Below are positions 61,181 through 64,000 of a DNA stretch of 64,000 nucleotides, piece by piece (position 1 is the stretch's first letter; each line of letters begins with the position of its first letter). The translations under genes were made by a program, and so were the position numbers. The DNA comes from Sphingobium sp. V4 (GTDB lineage: Bacteria; Pseudomonadota; Alphaproteobacteria; Sphingomonadales; Sphingomonadaceae): positions 1,240,001 through 1,304,000 of the forward strand of contig NZ_CP081001.1 in NCBI RefSeq assembly GCF_029590555.1, read 5' to 3'. The notes under the pieces are model-generated. The model was not told the origin of the DNA. It was given only the letters and a program-made list of their open reading frames with translations, and made no database searches.

Positions 61181-62526
61181 CCGGGCGCGGCCCGGACGCC
61201 CTTCAACAGCTGGCCGACCTCGGCGAGGCCGCGTCGATAGACGTCGGCGAGATCTGCGGTCTGGTGCGGCACGTCGGCGAGGCTTCCAGGTTTGTGAACG
61301 AGCATTGTCGCGAGGTCTGGCTTCTTCCGCAGCCGTTCGATCGCGAGCTGGAACGAGCGGACCTGTATTCCCTCAGCCTTCCGCGTGTCGAGCGTGACGG
61401 CTTTGAGGTCGTCAAGAATATAGGGCGTGGGATCGCGGCCGAGCAGCGACGCGCGTCGTATCAGGCAGGGCAGGCAATGTCCGCAATGTCCTTGTGGAAG
61501 ACCGCGCCAGCGTGCCTTCGCGGGCGACGAACACGAGAGTGAACTCGCAGCAAGCTTCATCAACAACGCCTGCTCCGCACATTCAGAGGCCATCTCTCCC
61601 TTGGTCTTGTTCCAGTACGGATTAACCAGCGAGCCCGAAATCCCGAGCTGGCCGAGCAGGTCGTTCCAACGCGCGATATGAAATGGATGGGTCGTGCGGG
61701 TGCTCGGGGCACCGAGGCGGAGTTGGTCCAATGGTACGTTGAGCGCGATCAAGCCATTCTCGGGAACCTGTATCTCGAACGGGCGCCCCAATCCCGATCC
61801 GGCCGTAGCAGCCAGCGCGAAGAACAGGAAGGAGCGTCCTCGCGTCGTCGACTCCGAGGCGACGTCTTCGATGAGGCCATTCTCGAAGGTCATCCACACG
61901 CGCAGGCGATCGAGGTCATTCCGTTGGAAATGGTGCTTGAGACCGTCGAAACAGACCTCCTGCGACGAGCTGACGGCGCTCTCGCCTGCATGGCTCACGA
62001 ACAGTGGCGCATGCCCGGCGCTAAGCCGGTCGATCGCTCCGATTAGGCTGTCGAGCCCGCCCGAGAACAAGCTGATACCATCGTACGGGATGCCGCCGAG
62101 CCGATTGTCGGGTGCGACGACAAGGGCACGGTGGGTTTGCGGGCGGCCCCTAAACCCGACCTGCCAACGATCGCCCGTCAGGAAATCGAGGGCACGTTTT
62201 AGGATGTGCCCGGTTCTCCGCCAGATGGTTGGATCGCTCACCGGAACGACCAGCCGGATCTCGCGAGTCCATCCGTCCTGCGCTTCGCTGTCGCGCGAGA
62301 TGCGCGTGTCCGCCGCATGGACGTGCGCGGCGAGGACGAGGAGGTCCGCGCCGATCTCGCTCGGATGGAGGCCGAGCTTCCGGAGATCGTCCAGCGCGTG
62401 GCCGATCCCGAATGCGAGACCATCAGCGGGGCCGAAGGCTAGCTGCGTCATCCGCTCGTCGGCCGCCTTCGGTATCCTGGTGCGATCGCCTGGGCCGAGA
62501 CGACCTACGATGAGGTGCCGGGTCAC
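61177..62526 (-). CDS. qatC: QatC: QueC-like enzyme of a Qat defence system
   Basis: 449 residues. A PP-loop ATP pyrophosphatase motif S155-G-G-L-D-S160 (GISLFSGGLDSLIGA) as in QueC, which makes the 7-cyano-7-deazaguanine precursor, and a C-terminal zinc cluster (SLSCSSPAKARW ... GHCGHCLPC). The N-terminal 140 residues extend beyond ordinary QueC. In Qat systems it is thought to act on nucleobases or proteins as part of the immune response; its substrate is not settled. Coupled to qatB and qatD by ATGA overlaps. Confidence 0.9.
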   Translation of the reverse strand: MTRHLIVGRLGPGDRTRIPKAADERMTQLAFGPADGLAFGIGHALDDLRKLGLHPSEIGADLLVLAAHVHAADTRISRDSEAQDGWTREIRLVVPVSDPTIWRRTGHILKRALDFLTGDRWQVGFRGRPQTHRALVVAPDNRLGGIPYDGISLFSGGLDSLIGAIDRLSAGHAPLFVSHAGESAVSSSQEVCFDGLKHHFQRNDLDRLRVWMTFENGLIEDVASESTTRGRSFLFFALAATAGSGLGRPFEIQVPENGLIALNVPLDQLRLGAPSTRTTHPFHIARWNDLLGQLGISGSLVNPYWNKTKGEMASECAEQALLMKLAASSLSCSSPAKARWRGLPQGHCGHCLPCLIRRASLLGRDPTPYILDDLKAVTLDTRKAEGIQVRSFQLAIERLRKKPDLATMLVHKPGSLADVPHQTADLADVYRRGLAEVGQLLKGVRAAPG

Positions 62527-63392
62527 TTCTGCGCCTCCTCTTCGCCGAGCGCCTCGAGGATGTCGAAGGCCGCCTCGTAAATGCGGTCGATCGTCTGGGC
62601 GAGTGCGGCCGAATCGATCGCCGCGAAGTCGATGGCCGCTTCGCTGAAGACATCGGCGACACCGCCCAGGATGAAGTCATGGAGCTGATCCCGCACCGCT
62701 TCCGCAGCGCTAATGTCCGAGGGAACCTCGACTCCCTTCACCCCGATGTCATTGTAGATCCGGTCTTCGATCGTGTGGGCGATGTAGAGCTCGAGCACAG
62801 TCTGCATCTGCTCAGGCGTGAGGTTGGCCATGTCGGTGACACCCGCGTCGGCCAGATCGATGACGGTCTCCATGAAGGCATCGCGCGCGATACCCTCGTC
62901 GATCGATCCACCTTCCGGGCAGAAGTGCTCGACGAGGGCGGACAGGATGTCGGCTGCTGGTCGTCCGGCCAAACCGGCCATGTTGAGAGTCGCGAGAGCC
63001 GCTTGCAGGCCGTTCACGCTGACGTCGCCGAGGAAGCCGGCTATCCGCGCAGCGGCGCCGCGCGACGAACCCATCTTGCGCGCGGCCGAGCCGGAACCGC
63101 CCGCCGCCTGGGACACATATTGGGATACGGCGCGTCCGAGCGCGCGCCGATCGCCCCCGCCAGAGCTCGCGAACTTGGTGAAGTTCCGACGCGCATTCCT
63201 GAACCGGTCCGGCATCGGTGGCGGTATGGGTGCGGGCCGAGGCGCTGGCGCCGGTGGAACGGGCTGGGCTCCATCTTCGTCCGGAGGAGCTGGTGCCGCT
63301 CCAGGAGCAGCGCCTCCGTCGCCGTCATCGACGAAGTCGGGAACGAGCGGGTTATTGCCTTTTGGACCGCCGAACGGCGTCGAGGTTCCCAT
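62523..63392 (-). CDS. qatB: QatB of a Qat defence system
   Basis: 289 residues from the ATG at 63392. A Gly/Pro-rich linker (PPAPAPRPAPIPPPMPDRF) follows the start; the rest is helical (TKFASSGGGDRRALGRAVSQ, ADILSALVEHFCPEGG, NLTPEQMQTVLELYIAHTIE). The family has no clear enzymatic motif. Position between qatA and qatC, with one- and four-base overlaps, supports the identity. It is the likely substrate or partner of QatC in the complex. Confidence 0.85.
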   Translation of the reverse strand: MGTSTPFGGPKGNNPLVPDFVDDGDGGAAPGAAPAPPDEDGAQPVPPAPAPRPAPIPPPMPDRFRNARRNFTKFASSGGGDRRALGRAVSQYVSQAAGGSGSAARKMGSSRGAAARIAGFLGDVSVNGLQAALATLNMAGLAGRPAADILSALVEHFCPEGGSIDEGIARDAFMETVIDLADAGVTDMANLTPEQMQTVLELYIAHTIEDRIYNDIGVKGVEVPSDISAAEAVRDQLHDFILGGVADVFSEAAIDFAAIDSAALAQTIDRIYEAAFDILEALGEEEAQK

Positions 63393-64000
63393 CAGCTTTT
63401 CGCCTTGCTCTTGAGCGACATCGCGGCGCCCGCTGCCATCTTTAGAGCGGCATTGTCGTCCTGGTCGTTCCACCGCTTCACGATCAAAGCAAAACGCTGT
63501 CCAGATTGTGAGGCGGTCAGCGCCGCGTTCCAGCCCGACGCCAGCCAGGCACCACAGCGGTCGGCAGGGAGTTGCTCGATGAGATCGAGCAGGCTGGGCT
63601 GTAGCGCAGGCTGCGCAGTGACGAGCGCGATGATGCCGTCGATACCCTTGGGCTTCTGCTTGAAGTCCTCATTCGACATGATCCGCGACCGGACGCCCTC
63701 GAAAACCTTGCTCGCTTCGGCGGGCACCAGTTCGTTGAGCTTCGCACCCTGCGCGCCTATCGCGACCTTGGGCAGCATCAGGATATCCACGATGCCCTGG
63801 AGATGGCCCAGCGTGGACGCGGCGCCGAAGAAATCCTTCCGGTCGCGGGCGATGAACAAATACGGGCGAAGATCGACGCCCGTCAGTTTCGGTTCGAGCT
63901 TGGCCCATTCTGTCACACGGTCGTCGACCCGCCATTCATCGAGGATCTGATCGCTCGCGGGAGTGGGTGCGGGAGTCGTCTCGGGTTTCGGCTTGCGCCG
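63392..64000 (-). CDS. qatA: QatA: KAP-type P-loop ATPase of a Qat defence system (5' part outside the window)
   Basis: Only the C-terminal 202 codons are in the window; the frame is open through 64000. A Pro/Thr linker (RKPKPETTPAPTPAS) leads to a C-terminal domain with VTEWAKLEPKLTGVDLRPYL and LFIARDRKDFFG, typical of KAP-like ATPases in Qat systems. The Walker motifs should lie to the right of the window. Stop overlaps the qatB start (TGATG). Confidence 0.82.
   Translation of the reverse strand, partial: RRKPKPETTPAPTPASDQILDEWRVDDRVTEWAKLEPKLTGVDLRPYLFIARDRKDFFGAASTLGHLQGIVDILMLPKVAIGAQGAKLNELVPAEASKVFEGVRSRIMSNEDFKQKPKGIDGIIALVTAQPALQPSLLDLIEQLPADRCGAWLASGWNAALTASQSGQRFALIVKRWNDQDDNAALKMAAGAAMSLKSKAKS

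Noticed and set aside
1..64000. CRISPR arrays, tRNA or rRNA genes, complete insertion sequences
   Set aside because: No regularly spaced repeats, no cloverleaf-type or rRNA-like segments, and no transposase with terminal repeats were found by reading both strands; short degenerate copies could be missed without a search.

Overview
The window reads as high-GC alphaproteobacterial DNA, most likely from a sphingomonad (Sphingobium, Novosphingobium or Sphingomonas group). That assignment is an inference from gene content: a FecIR/TonB-receptor cassette, Ros/MucR regulators, a luxI-phyH pair, a PRTRC cassette and a TraD/MobF transfer module. I see no rRNA or tRNA gene, no complete insertion sequence and no CRISPR array.

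Layout. 1-3.9 kb (minus strand): a cell-surface signalling set (TonB receptor cut by the window edge, FecR anti-sigma, ECF sigma). 4.4-12 kb: small regulatory and stability genes: a PemK/Phd toxin-antitoxin pair, a GNAT acetyltransferase, a mucR gene broken by an amber codon, an HU protein, a winged-helix regulator, a luxI-type autoinducer synthase overlapping a phytanoyl-CoA-dioxygenase-like gene, and a second MucR-type protein with a long basic tail. 12.3-48 kb: an almost entirely plus-strand block of about 45 genes. It holds a Toprim primase-like gene, an AbrB/PIN pair, the PRTRC cassette (ParB, E, C, F, B, A, ThiF) at 18.4-24.2 kb, a 1715-residue methylase-helicase fusion at 29.9-35.1 kb, a DUF932 gene, a GHKL ATPase, a Phd/PIN pair and many short unrecognised genes, often joined by ATGA or GTGA stop-start overlaps. 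49.7-59.9 kb: the transfer module (DUF736, DUF2493, a ribbon-helix-helix protein with palindromic operators, TraD coupling protein, MobF relaxase-helicase, Mrr-like nuclease, lytic transglycosylase). 60.4-64 kb (minus strand): a QatABCD anti-phage system, with qatA running off the right edge.

How it fits together. From 12 kb on, the window looks like a conjugative plasmid or integrative conjugative element. If oriT lies in the 52.8-53.4 kb gap beside the relaxosome gene, the large plus-strand block would be the leading region, which would suit anti-restriction and stability genes such as the methylase-helicase, DUF932 and toxin-antitoxin pairs. The PRTRC cassette carries a ubiquitin-like protein ending in Gly, an E1/ThiF-like enzyme, an E2-like protein and a JAMM-type protease, so it is a candidate protein-modification pathway linked to ParB.

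Four otherwise conserved genes carry single lesions: amber codons in mucR and parB, frameshifts in PRTRC-F and DUF932. This means either decay of the element or base-calling errors. A G-rich purine motif recurs 24-120 nt upstream of at least a dozen starts in the 12-47 kb block, and three genes have a ribosome-binding site inside the arm of a perfect inverted repeat. Both patterns are unexplained.
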